64,000 nt of DNA, taken from the NCBI GenBank assembly GCA_024403055.1, contig JAKSSO010000002.1:22573-86572 (forward strand), given 5' to 3'. Made by a program: the position numbers and the translations under genes. Under the pieces are notes generated by a model. The model was not told the DNA's origin. It worked only from the letters and a program-made list of their open reading frames with translations, and searched no databases. The number at the start of each line of letters is the position of its first letter. Position 1 is the first letter of the stretch. The stretch comes from Mogibacterium sp. Lineage in GTDB: Bacteria > Bacillota > Clostridia > Peptostreptococcales > Anaerovoracaceae. This document shows, piece by piece, positions 24,604 to 33,039 of this stretch.

Positions 24604-25746
24604 ATGATTCTTGATCAGAAACATGCTCTGCAGCAGAAACTCTTCCGCGAATTCGCTGAGACAGAGTTCACTAAGGAACTGCAGGACGAACTGGATGAAA
24701 CAGGGGAATTTAACTGGGACATCCATAACAAGATGGCTAAGTACGGATTCATGGGAGTTAAGATCCCTGCTGAGTACGGTGGTGGCGGCGCAGACAGCCT
24801 CACTTACTGCCTGATGGTAGAGGAACTGGCAAGACAGGACGCAGTTCTTTCGATCTATGCTAATACATCCAACTCACTGGGCGGCGGCCCTATCATGCTT
24901 GCAGGTACTAAGGAGCAGAAGGCAGAGTTCCTTCCTCCAGTAGCAAGAGGCGAGAAGATCATGGTATTCGGACTGACTGAGCCTGGCGCAGGTTCAGATG
25001 CAGGCGGAACTAACACAACAGCTGTTGCTGACGGCGATGACTTCATCCTGAACGGACGTAAGTGCTTCATCTCCGGAGCTCCTATGGCAGACTGGATCGT
25101 TGTTTTCGCAAAGACAGACCTTTCAGCTAAGGGTTCACGCGGAATTTCAATGTTCATCGTTGACATGGACAGCGAAGGCGTATCACTCGGAGCACCTGAG
25201 AAGAAGATGGGTATCAACGGATATCCTACATGCGACGTAGTATTCGAAGACGTAAGAGTACCTAAGGAAAGACTTCTGGGACCTCTCCACAAGGGTTTCC
25301 AGTATGCCATGAAGACTCTGGACGGAGGAAGACTGGGTGTTGCAGCTATGTCAACAGGTGTTGCACAGTCTGCTCTGGATGAGGCTGTTAAGTACTCCAA
25401 GGAAAGAAAGCAGTTCGGACGTAAGATCGCTGATTTCCAGGGTGTAAGCTTTATGCTCGCTGAGATGGCTGCTGACGTAGAGGCTGCAAGACAGCTGGTA
25501 TGGCACGCAGCTATGCTCAAGGATGCAGGTGATCCGGAAGCAAGCAAGGCATGCTCAATTGCTAAGTTCTTCGCAGCAGAGGCTGCAAACAGATGCGCAT
25601 ACAAGGCAGTACAGATCCACGGCGGATACGGATACATCAGAGAGTACAAGGTAGAGAGAATCTACAGAGACGCTCGTATCATGAGTATCTTCGAGGGAAC
25701 AAGCCAGATCCAGGAAGTTGTTATTTCCAGCGCATTGCTTAAGTAG
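24604..25746 (+). CDS. Acyl-CoA dehydrogenase
   Basis: This 380-residue FAD enzyme is placed to reduce the enoyl-CoA formed by the dehydratase, taking electrons from the Etf pair encoded next. Family signatures are GLTEPGAGSDAGG near residue 126 and the C-terminal QIHGGYGYIREYKVER. The catalytic base is predicted at E364 (FEGTSQIQ). In related pathways such dehydrogenase-Etf complexes can bifurcate electrons from NADH to ferredoxin; whether this one does is not visible. Confidence 0.92.
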   Translation: MILDQKHALQQKLFREFAETEFTKELQDELDETGEFNWDIHNKMAKYGFMGVKIPAEYGGGGADSLTYCLMVEELARQDAVLSIYANTSNSLGGGPIMLAGTKEQKAEFLPPVARGEKIMVFGLTEPGAGSDAGGTNTTAVADGDDFILNGRKCFISGAPMADWIVVFAKTDLSAKGSRGISMFIVDMDSEGVSLGAPEKKMGINGYPTCDVVFEDVRVPKERLLGPLHKGFQYAMKTLDGGRLGVAAMSTGVAQSALDEAVKYSKERKQFGRKIADFQGVSFMLAEMAADVEAARQLVWHAAMLKDAGDPEASKACSIAKFFAAEAANRCAYKAVQIHGGYGYIREYKVERIYRDARIMSIFEGTSQIQEVVISSALLK

Positions 25747-25763
25747 AAAGGGGGAAAAGGAAT

Positions 25764-26564
25764 ATGAAAATTTTAGTTACAGTAAAGCAGGTTCCTGATA
25801 CCTCCGGCAAGGTTGCTGTTAAGGCAGACGGAACACTGGATAGAGCTTCAATGCAGACTATCATCAATCCTGATGACCTGAATGCTATCGAAGCTGCACT
25901 CTCACTCAAGGATGAGTATGGCTACAAGGTAGTAGCCTTCACAATGGGACCTCCTCCTGCAGCAGGAATGCTCAGAGAGCTCATGGCTATGGGCGTTGAT
26001 GAGACAGTTCTGATTTCTGCAAGAGAATTCGGCGGTTCCGATACATATGCTACTTCTCAGATCATTGCAGCTGCAATCGATACTTACGGAATTGACGATG
26101 AGGATATCATCATTGCAGGACGTCAGGCTATCGATGGAGATACTGCACAGGTTGGACCACAGATCGCTGAGAAGCTTCACCTTCCACAGGTTACATATGC
26201 AGGTAAGATCGTTAAGGACGGAAACACTCTTACTATCAACAGAATGCTTGAGGACGGATACATGGTTGTCAAGGTTCAGACACCTTGCATGATCACTTGC
26301 ATCAAGGAACTCAATACTCCAAGATATATGACAGTTAGAGGAACTGAGGAGTGCTGGGACATGCCGCTCAAGGTTATGGACTATGAAGCTCTCAAGGACC
26401 ACGAACTTATCGATGCAACTACTATCGGTCTCAAGGGATCCCCAACTAACATCTACAAGTCATTCACTCCTCCACAGAAGGGTGTTGGCATGATGCTTGA
26501 GGGATCAGGCAAAGAGACAACTGACGAGCTTGTTGGTATTCTGACAAGCAAACACATCATTTAA
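25764..26564 (+). CDS. etfB: Electron transfer flavoprotein beta subunit
   Basis: This 266-residue EtfB starts MKILVTVKQVPDTS and carries the family region GRQAIDGDTAQVGPQIAE and the AMP/FAD-binding loop near residue 125. In bifurcating Etfs this subunit carries the NADH-reactive FAD. It is followed by etfA after 14 bases, and preceded by the acyl-CoA dehydrogenase, giving the standard trio. Confidence 0.93.
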   Translation: MKILVTVKQVPDTSGKVAVKADGTLDRASMQTIINPDDLNAIEAALSLKDEYGYKVVAFTMGPPPAAGMLRELMAMGVDETVLISAREFGGSDTYATSQIIAAAIDTYGIDDEDIIIAGRQAIDGDTAQVGPQIAEKLHLPQVTYAGKIVKDGNTLTINRMLEDGYMVVKVQTPCMITCIKELNTPRYMTVRGTEECWDMPLKVMDYEALKDHELIDATTIGLKGSPTNIYKSFTPPQKGVGMMLEGSGKETTDELVGILTSKHII

Positions 26565-26578
26565 GGGAGGTATTGAAA

Positions 26579-27694
26579 ATGGCTTATAATAGTGCTGATA
26601 TTGCTGCCTTCAAGAATGTATGGGTTTTCTGTGAGCAGCGTCAAGGCAAAATGATGCCTACAACTTTTGAACTTATTTCCGAGGGCCGTAAGCTTGCTGA
26701 TGAACTGGGATGTGAACTTCACGGAATCCTGCTCGGCGAGGATATGGACGGAATCGCTAAGGAACTGGGCGGATACGGTGCAGATAAGGTACTCGTATGT
26801 GACAGCCCTCTCCTCAAGAACTACACAACTGACGGATACACTAAGGTTATCGCTGATATGGTTCAGGAATACAAGCCTGAGATCATGATCTTCGGAGCTT
26901 CCAACATCGGAAGAGACCTTGCTCCTCGTTGTGCAGCAAGACTTCACACAGGACTTTGTGCAGACTGCACACACCTGGATGTAGACCTCAACGGATACAT
27001 CAACTTCCTGCGTGACGGATCATCACTCGACGTTGACAACACAAACTTCGAGACTAAGATGTTTGACGTAAACACTAACCTCAAGATGACAAGACCTGCT
27101 TTCGGCGGACACCTGATGGCAACTATCGTTTGCCCAAGATTCAGACCTGCCATGGCAACAGTTCGTCCGGGCGTAATGCAGAAGAGAGCTTTCGACGAAG
27201 CTAAGGCTGCTGCATGTGAACTCGTTCATCCTGAGTTCGAGCTTGAGGCATCTGACATCCACACTGAGGTTGTTGAGATCGTTAAGGCTGCTAAGAAGAT
27301 GGTAGACCTGATCGGTGCTGACTTCATCGTTTCTGTTGGCCGTGGTATTGCCAAGGACGTTGAAGGCGGAATCAAGATCGCTGAGGAAATCGCTGAAGAG
27401 CTCGGCGGCGTTGTTGGATCATCCCGTGCCGTTGTAGATGCAGGCTGGATCTCAGCTGACCACCAGGTAGGACAGACAGGAAAGACTGTACATCCTAAGG
27501 TTTACATCGCACTCGGTATCTCCGGAGCTATCCAGCACAAGGCCGGAATGCAGGAGTCAGAGTGCATCATCGCAGTTAACAAGAACGACGCAGCTCCTAT
27601 TTTCGAGATCGCTGACTACGGTATCGTAGGCGACCTCTTCAAGGTAGGACCACTGCTGCTCGAGTCTATCAGAGCTGCAAAGGCAGAAGCATAA
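26579..27694 (+). CDS. etfA: Electron transfer flavoprotein alpha subunit
   Basis: This 371-residue EtfA has an N-terminal nucleotide-binding-like domain and the C-terminal FAD domain with GSSRAVVDAGW, VGQTGKTVHPKVYIALGISGAIQH and VAVNKN-like IIAVNKNDAAPIF. I start at ATG 26579, 8 bases after AAGGGAGG; the TTG two codons earlier is less likely. It partners EtfB in passing electrons to the acyl-CoA dehydrogenase. Confidence 0.93.
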   Translation: MAYNSADIAAFKNVWVFCEQRQGKMMPTTFELISEGRKLADELGCELHGILLGEDMDGIAKELGGYGADKVLVCDSPLLKNYTTDGYTKVIADMVQEYKPEIMIFGASNIGRDLAPRCAARLHTGLCADCTHLDVDLNGYINFLRDGSSLDVDNTNFETKMFDVNTNLKMTRPAFGGHLMATIVCPRFRPAMATVRPGVMQKRAFDEAKAAACELVHPEFELEASDIHTEVVEIVKAAKKMVDLIGADFIVSVGRGIAKDVEGGIKIAEEIAEELGGVVGSSRAVVDAGWISADHQVGQTGKTVHPKVYIALGISGAIQHKAGMQESECIIAVNKNDAAPIFEIADYGIVGDLFKVGPLLLESIRAAKAEA

Positions 27695-27708
27695 TTAAGC
27701 TTTAAAAG

Positions 27709-27760
27709 CGGGTACCGCAGAATCGCGTGTGCTGACACATACGATCCTCCGCGGTACCCG
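27709..27760 (+). promoter_or_regulatory. Intercistronic hairpin between etfA and ligase
   Basis: A perfect 10-bp stem (CGGGTACCGC / GCGGTACCCG) encloses 32 bases that can form an inner GTGT/ACAC stem. No T run follows. It may be an RNA processing or stability element that separates expression of the ligase from the upstream genes. Confidence 0.65.
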
Positions 27761-27787
27761 ATACCGATTGAACAGAGGAGTAGAATT

Positions 27788-29413
27788 GTGGCTTGGGGAA
27801 TCCGAAAGACTTTGGGTCAGGTTCTGGAAGCAACAGCTATCAAGTATCCGCTTAACATAGCTGTCAAGGATCCGGAACACTGCTACACCTACAGAGAATT
27901 GAACAGACTGTCCGATGATATGGCCAAGGGATTCCTGGCAATGGGCATCAGAAAGGGGACTCATGTTGGTATTTTTGCCGGTAATACGGCTACCAATGTG
28001 TGCACTTTCTTTGCTTTATGGAAAATCGGAGCAGTCGTATGTCCGATATGCACCACCTATTCCAGATATGAAGTCGAACACTGCATCGAATGTGCGGATA
28101 TCACCCACATGATCACCGGCATGGCTCCGGGCGGTCACTGCGAGGATCTGTGCAGTAACTTTAAGCACCAGGTTCGTCTGATAAGTCAGCGCGAATTCGA
28201 TGAGTACACTAAGAAGGGCAGCTCAATGTCGGATATTGAACTGAACGGATACAAGCTGCAGGTGACCTGCGATGACGATGACACTATCCTGTTCAGCTCA
28301 GGAACTACAGGCAAGTCCAAACCAGTTCTGACTTCACATTTCAATCGTGTTACAACTGCGCATTTTCAGGCCAAGACACTCAAGGCAACAGCGAGAGACC
28401 GATATGTTGCCGCACTGCCGATGTATCATTGTTTCTCGATAACTGCCATTGTTCTTGCGGCAGTTTCGGTAGGTGCAATGATCTGTATACCGGCAGACAA
28501 ACATGCGAGAACTATTCTGCAGATGATCGAGGATGAGGGATGCACGATCCTTACGGCAGTTCCTACGCTATACGCCAGCATACTGAGAAGATACGAAGAA
28601 GGTGACTACGATGTTTCTACCCTGAGAACGGGTATGATAGGAGGAGCACCTTACTTCCCGGAATTCTTCCGTGAGCTGTGCGAGAAACTTGACTTTACGC
28701 TGCTCCCTTCACTTGGAGCAACTGAGGCGACAGCGGGTATCACAGCAGGCAAGCTGAACGATTCTCTTGAACTCAGGTCGACATCACTCGGCAAGCCGTT
28801 CCCGCACGTTTTGTGCAAGGTCGTGGACCCTGCGACAGGCGAAGAACTTCCGATAGGAGAGAAGGGCGAGCTCTGTGTTAAGGGCTACAATATAATGCGC
28901 GGATATTACAAGATGCCTGAGGCGACTGCAAATTCGTTTATCGATGGCTGCTGGTTCAGGACCGGAGATCTGGTCAGAAAGGATGAGAACGGAGTTCTGT
29001 ACTATCTGGGCAGACTCAAGGAACTCATTATCAGAGGTGGTGAGAATATCATTCCGAGAGAAGTTGAGGACATGATCGCCCAGGACGAGAGGGTTTCTCA
29101 GGTCAAGGTCATCGGTGTTCCTGATCCTCACTACGGTGAAGAGGTATGCGCAGTGATCGTCAAGGCCGTTGATGCTGCGGAAAACTCGGACGCTGACGGA
29201 AAAGACGCAGACGCTGTGACCCCGGCGGATATCAATGATGAAGAGGTCAGGGAAATAGTTCGCAGACAGGCCGCAAGTTTCAAGGTTCCTAAATATGTCA
29301 TTTTCCTCAAGGAATTTCCGTTGAACAGTGTCGGCAAAACCGACATCAAGGGCATGAAGGAGATGGCAAGGAAGACTCTGGCGCTCGACAGGCACAGAGA
29401 CATAAAATTATAA
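27788..29413 (+). CDS. Acyl-CoA synthetase (AMP-forming)
   Basis: This 541-residue adenylate-forming ligase converts a carboxylic acid, CoA and ATP to acyl-CoA, AMP and PPi. Motifs are SSGTTGKSKPV near residue 175, GATEATAG, the hinge GRLKELIIRGGENI near residue 415 and the C-terminal lysine in SVGKTDIKGM. The start is GTG at 27788 after AGAGGAG. A 30-residue acidic insertion sits near residue 465. In this position it could prime the pathway by making the first acyl-CoA or activate imported acids. Confidence 0.88.
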   Translation: MAWGIRKTLGQVLEATAIKYPLNIAVKDPEHCYTYRELNRLSDDMAKGFLAMGIRKGTHVGIFAGNTATNVCTFFALWKIGAVVCPICTTYSRYEVEHCIECADITHMITGMAPGGHCEDLCSNFKHQVRLISQREFDEYTKKGSSMSDIELNGYKLQVTCDDDDTILFSSGTTGKSKPVLTSHFNRVTTAHFQAKTLKATARDRYVAALPMYHCFSITAIVLAAVSVGAMICIPADKHARTILQMIEDEGCTILTAVPTLYASILRRYEEGDYDVSTLRTGMIGGAPYFPEFFRELCEKLDFTLLPSLGATEATAGITAGKLNDSLELRSTSLGKPFPHVLCKVVDPATGEELPIGEKGELCVKGYNIMRGYYKMPEATANSFIDGCWFRTGDLVRKDENGVLYYLGRLKELIIRGGENIIPREVEDMIAQDERVSQVKVIGVPDPHYGEEVCAVIVKAVDAAENSDADGKDADAVTPADINDEEVREIVRRQAASFKVPKYVIFLKEFPLNSVGKTDIKGMKEMARKTLALDRHRDIKL

Positions 29414-29469
29414 GGTTTATTACATGACGTACAGCTGTGTAATTACTGCATGCACTGTTTGTTAGTTGT

Positions 29470-29522
29470 TCATGAAGGTATTGTGCATGCAAGCGATTTT
29501 GAGATCATGAAGGTATTGTGCA
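29470..29522 (+). repeat. 18-bp direct repeats upstream of aminotransferase
   Basis: The same 18 bases occur at 29470-29487 and 29505-29522, beginning TCATGAAGG and ending ATTGTGCA. The palindrome TGCATGCA occurs at 29447-29454 and again at 29484-29491, overlapping the first repeat. The 35-base period is about three to three and a half helical turns, which fits cooperative binding of a regulator. No confident promoter is seen. Confidence 0.65.
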
Positions 29523-29577
29523 CAATGATGTAAACGACATGTGAACTAATTAACTTAAATACTAAAGGAGAAATGTT

Positions 29578-30771
29578 ATGGTAAATGATAAGTATTATGG
29601 CTATGGTACTGCACCTAGCATCATCAGAGAGCTCTTCGCCTACGGACTGGAGCAGGCTAAGAAGATCGGCAAGGACAAGGTATATGATTACTCCCTTGGC
29701 AATCCAAGCATTCCTGCACCGGCAAAGGTAAACGAGACTATCAAGAAGCTCGTAGATGAGGAAAGCTCAATCCTGCTCCACGGATATTCAATGGCTCCTG
29801 GTTTTGAGAGCACAAGAGAAGCAATCGCTGCTAATCTGAGAGAAAGATTCAGCACAAACGCACAGGCAAACGAGATCTTCATGACTTGCGGATGCGCTCC
29901 AGCACTCGTTTCAGTAGCATGTGCACTGACTTGCAAGCCGGAAGATAACTTCGTATGCATCGCACCTTTCTTCCCTGAATATAATGTATTCTTCACAGCA
30001 GGCGGCGGAAAGGTTAAGACTGTAGCTCCTGACGTTCCTAACTTCCAGATCAACATCGAGGCACTCGAGCAGACTCTGGACGAGAATTCAGTTGCAGTAG
30101 TTCTGAACTCACCTAACAACCCATCAGGCGTTGTTTACACTAAGGAAACTCTCGAGAAGATCGCTGAGGTTCTGAAGAAGAAGGCTGCTGAGTACGGTCA
30201 CCCAATTTATATCATTGCTGACGAGCCTTACAGAGAACTCGTATACGGCGATGCCGTAGTAACATTTATTCCTGAAGTATATGACAACACTATCGTATGC
30301 TACTCATGGTCCAAGAGCCTGTCACTCCCAGGCGAGCGTATCGGATACGTTTATGTACCTGCAAAGTGCGAAGACGGCAAGGCTGTTTACGCTGCAGTAG
30401 CAGGCGCTGCAAGAGAGATCGGATCAGTTTGCCCTCCAACACTCATCCAGAGAGTAGTTGAGGAGTGCGTTGGTTGCGAGCCTGACCTCGTTGCATATGA
30501 TGAGAATGGAAATGACCTTTATAACGGACTTACAGAGATGGGTTATGAGTGCGCTAAGCCAGACGGAGCTTTCTACCTCTTCATGAAGGCACCTAACGGA
30601 GACGACTTCGCATTCTCAGAGGCTGCTAAGCTTGAGGAGAACATCCTCATCGTACCTGGTTCAGGATTCAGCTGCCCTGGATACCTCAGACTCTCATACT
30701 GCGTATCCAATGAGATGATCAAGAACTCACTGCCAGGCTTCAAGAGACTTATCGAGAAGTACGGAAAGTAG
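29578..30771 (+). CDS. PLP-dependent aminotransferase
   Basis: This 397-residue fold-type I (class I/II) aminotransferase carries LNSPNNPSG near residue 180, the cofactor Asp in IIADEPYRELV and the Schiff-base lysine in SWSKSLSLPGER near residue 245. A substrate-carboxylate arginine is in YLRLSYCVS. It resembles aspartate/aromatic-type transaminases. Next to the had genes it would make the 2-oxoacid from an amino acid with 2-oxoglutarate. AAAGGAG precedes the ATG and a terminator follows the stop. Confidence 0.9.
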   Translation: MVNDKYYGYGTAPSIIRELFAYGLEQAKKIGKDKVYDYSLGNPSIPAPAKVNETIKKLVDEESSILLHGYSMAPGFESTREAIAANLRERFSTNAQANEIFMTCGCAPALVSVACALTCKPEDNFVCIAPFFPEYNVFFTAGGGKVKTVAPDVPNFQINIEALEQTLDENSVAVVLNSPNNPSGVVYTKETLEKIAEVLKKKAAEYGHPIYIIADEPYRELVYGDAVVTFIPEVYDNTIVCYSWSKSLSLPGERIGYVYVPAKCEDGKAVYAAVAGAAREIGSVCPPTLIQRVVEECVGCEPDLVAYDENGNDLYNGLTEMGYECAKPDGAFYLFMKAPNGDDFAFSEAAKLEENILIVPGSGFSCPGYLRLSYCVSNEMIKNSLPGFKRLIEKYGK

Positions 30772-30808
30772 TCAACGAGACATCGTATTGAATAATTAAT
30801 GGTTTGGA

Positions 30809-30839
30809 AAACTGCTGCGGCATAGCCGTAGCAGTTTTT
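30809..30839 (+). terminator. Intrinsic terminator after aminotransferase
   Basis: ACTGCTGCGGC pairs with GCCGTAGCAGT (one G-T pair) around a 3-base loop and is followed by TTTTTC. Confidence 0.88.
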
Positions 30840-30884
30840 CATTGTGATCGCATAATAACCGTGTGTATTGATTAGCTCTTGGCG

Positions 30885-31266
30885 GCGCTGCATCTCCGGG
30901 CAGCACTGCGTTTGTGGTGGGCTTACATCTCCGGATGACGTTACCTGTTTAAGCCGGCAAGAGCAATTTAGAAAAAATGGCGTCTGCTCTTGTCGTCTGA
31001 TTCTAAGTCGACAAGAGCAATCCCGAAAAAAGAACCCTTTGCTCGTGCCATTGAATTTCCGTTGCGTGAAGATTTGTGAATCTTGAATAATTATAAAAAA
31101 GAAAAAAGCAGGAGCAAACGGGCGCATTTAACACATTGCTACTGCTTTTTTCAGCTATTGCATATGATAGTTCTGGTTTGGATGATATTGTCATGCGGGG
31201 AGCGAGCATATTTAGTCGGGAATGAGGCATGAGCAACGGGCGCGTTTTGGCATAATGCTCTTGCTG
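30885..31266. repeat. Hairpin array with GAGCA/TGCTC stems
   Basis: This 510-base gap (30772-31281) has no convincing gene. Four hairpins share a core stem GAGCA...TGCTC with loops of about 18-20 bases: A 30957-30992, B 31011-31047, C 31102-31151 and D 31227-31264. Stem A is CAAGAGCA/TGCTCTTG without mismatch; C extends to 16 bp with one mismatch and ends in T6 (A6 on the other strand). Loops of C and D share ACGGGCGC. At 30885 a GCTCTTGGCGGC arm could also pair with 30953-30964. CATCTCCGG occurs twice (near 30891 and 30926). The array lies between convergent genes. Confidence 0.75.
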
Positions 31267-31281
31267 ACTATGGATCAGAGC

Positions 31282-32106
31282 CTATAAGCGGAACCTGGCC
31301 TTGAGAATATTCTTAATTGATTCTGCATTAATATTCCCGTTTATGTCCTCAAATATAATTATGAGGTCGACATTAATAAGATAACCGGCTTTAATGTATT
31401 TCTCCAGCTTGGAATAGGTGCCTTCGCGAGAACTGTCCTTAACCATGAGCCCGAAATGCTCGATCACCACCTCCTGACCCGTCGCCGCGTCGAGGCATAA
31501 GAAGTCAGGGAGGAGTTTTTCTCCGTCGATCCAGATGGGATACTCGTAAACATGCGGTATGCCCAGCGAATCAAGGCAGTCGGAAATAAGGACTTCGGAT
31601 TTGGACCTCTTACGAGTGCCATCGCCGGCAATGTGAATAAGGCCTTCAGGTTTATAGACATTGAATTCAGCCTTGCGAAGTTCTTTTGAAGCGATCCAAG
31701 ACGCTGCGTCCCGATAATTAAAGATAAGTTTGGTTGCATTATGCTGCTGCTGACAGGATCTGCCAAAATTCCGGATGACATCGGGCGGCGCCAGACTCCG
31801 GTAATTGTTTACCAGAGCCTGCAAATGCTTTATGTTTTGCTCACAAGCTTTGATAGCAAACTTCATGTAACGATATTCCTGTATTTCGTCGACAATACCG
31901 GCTTCATCTTTGCGAGCGTATTTCGCGACCTCCCTGCCATCCTGTCGTTTCACAATATAATATTGAGGCGGATCCTTTCTGTCATTGATTTTCAGATAGA
32001 GGCCTTCGTGTCTTTTGAGGTAAGACATGCGCTTTTTGAATTTTCTCAGTAGAAGGATCTCACACTCGAGATCCCGCTTTACGTCTTCGATGCAATTAAA
32101 ATACAT
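31282..32106 (-). CDS. Orphan protein with PD-(D/E)XK-like C-terminus
   Basis: The 274-residue product has a charged, helical N-terminal half (residues 1-130) and a C-terminal domain resembling a nuclease fold. The candidate catalytic residues are E171 (KRSKSEVLI), D201 (LLPDFLCLD) and E216 (VVIEHFG), with a lysine-rich helix after. The canonical Lys after the third acidic residue is replaced by H217-F218, so activity is uncertain. AAAGGAG lies 11 bases before the ATG. No partner methylase or helicase is adjacent. The only notable neighbour is the hairpin array directly downstream. The function is unknown. Confidence 0.7.
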   Translation of the reverse strand: MYFNCIEDVKRDLECEILLLRKFKKRMSYLKRHEGLYLKINDRKDPPQYYIVKRQDGREVAKYARKDEAGIVDEIQEYRYMKFAIKACEQNIKHLQALVNNYRSLAPPDVIRNFGRSCQQQHNATKLIFNYRDAASWIASKELRKAEFNVYKPEGLIHIAGDGTRKRSKSEVLISDCLDSLGIPHVYEYPIWIDGEKLLPDFLCLDAATGQEVVIEHFGLMVKDSSREGTYSKLEKYIKAGYLINVDLIIIFEDINGNINAESIKNILKARFRL

Positions 32107-32278
32107 AACGTTTAAATCTCCTTTCCGCGCTAATAGTATGTGATTTACGGCTTCGAATTCAGCACACAGATCATCGGTAGTAAAATGTCGTTTTGCGTGT
32201 GAAAAATGTCGAGCTTCGGGAGAAAAAGACTAAAGACGGATGTGTCTGATAAAACGTAGAAACTTTTTCGTAAAATCC

Positions 32279-32307
32279 TTGAATTTACTGAGCTGTTCGC
32301 ATATAAT
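32279..32307 (+). promoter_or_regulatory. rpsT promoter
   Basis: TTGAAT (32279-32284) and TATAAT (32302-32307) with a 17-base spacer lie just upstream of the ribosomal gene. Confidence 0.75.
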
Positions 32308-32354
32308 ACCCGTTGCGAATTAATACATTATTTAATGAAAGTGGGGTAAAATTA

Positions 32355-32807
32355 ATGGCAAATATTAAATCCGCAAAGAAAAGAATCAAAGTTATCGACA
32401 AGAAGACGGCTCGTAACATCAGAGTTAAGAACCATGTCAAGGAAGCTGAGAAGGCATTTCTGGCTGCAATCGCTGCCGGTGATGTAGAAGGCGCTGAAAA
32501 GGCTTTCAAGCTTGCTGAGAAGAAGCTGATGCAGGCTGCTGCAAAGGGAACTTATCACAAGAACGCAACTTCCAGAACTGTCGGAAGATTCGAAAAGAAG
32601 CTGAACGCTCTTAAGAGTGGTGAAGCAACAAAGGCTGAGCCGGCTAAGAAGGCTGCTAAGAAGGAAGCTCCTGTTGTAGAAGAGACAGTTAAGGCTGACG
32701 CTTCTATGAAGAAGGACGAGCTTATCGCTATCGCTGAGAAGATGGGAATTGAGGTTCCTGCTAAGGCTACTAAGGCTGACATTCTCGCAGCTATCGAGGC
32801 AAAGTAA
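32355..32807 (+). CDS. rpsT: 30S ribosomal protein S20 with C-terminal extension
   Basis: Residues 1-87 are a normal S20 (MANIKSAKKRIKVID, NHVKEAEKAFLAA, AAKGTYHKNATSR), the 16S rRNA-binding primary assembly protein. The family usually ends near 85-90 residues; this one runs to 150. The extra part is an Ala/Lys/Glu linker and a compact terminal segment MKKDELIAIAEKMGIEV plus KATKADILAAIEAK, which resembles SAP/HeH or Rho-N-like nucleic-acid-binding helices. The ATG at 32355 gives the standard N-terminus; the longer frame is not needed. A terminator follows. Confidence 0.93.
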   Translation: MANIKSAKKRIKVIDKKTARNIRVKNHVKEAEKAFLAAIAAGDVEGAEKAFKLAEKKLMQAAAKGTYHKNATSRTVGRFEKKLNALKSGEATKAEPAKKAAKKEAPVVEETVKADASMKKDELIAIAEKMGIEVPAKATKADILAAIEAK

Positions 32808-32847
32808 AACTCACCCGTCCCCACATGCGTATCAGTTAAATACGCTA

Positions 32848-32877
32848 AAGCGAAGGAGTGTCTCCCTTCGCTTTTTT
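32848..32877 (+). terminator. Intrinsic terminator after rpsT
   Basis: AAGCGAAGG (32848-32856) pairs with CCTTCGCTT (32865-32873), ending in a T6 run. A partial copy of the stem sequence (CTCCTTCGCTT) follows about 20 bases later. Confidence 0.8.
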
Positions 32878-32976
32878 ATTGCCTGAAAAGGAGAGTCTCC
32901 TTCGCTTGCTTATTCTCCGAAAAAGGAAAAGCAAAAAACAACGGAAAAACATTGACCTACAGGCGCGAAGTATGTT

Positions 32977-33006
32977 TTGAAAAAGACGCGACGTAGATGT
33001 TATAAT
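32977..33006 (+). promoter_or_regulatory. lepA promoter
   Basis: TTGAAA (32977-32982) and TATAAT (33001-33006) are separated by 18 bases. Confidence 0.65.
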
Positions 33007-33039
33007 AACTATAAGTATGCGCACATTGGAGATAAAAAT

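Noticed and set aside
30885-31266. CRISPR array
   Set aside because: Repeats are imperfect inverted hairpins of irregular spacing with no constant direct repeat and no cas genes nearby.
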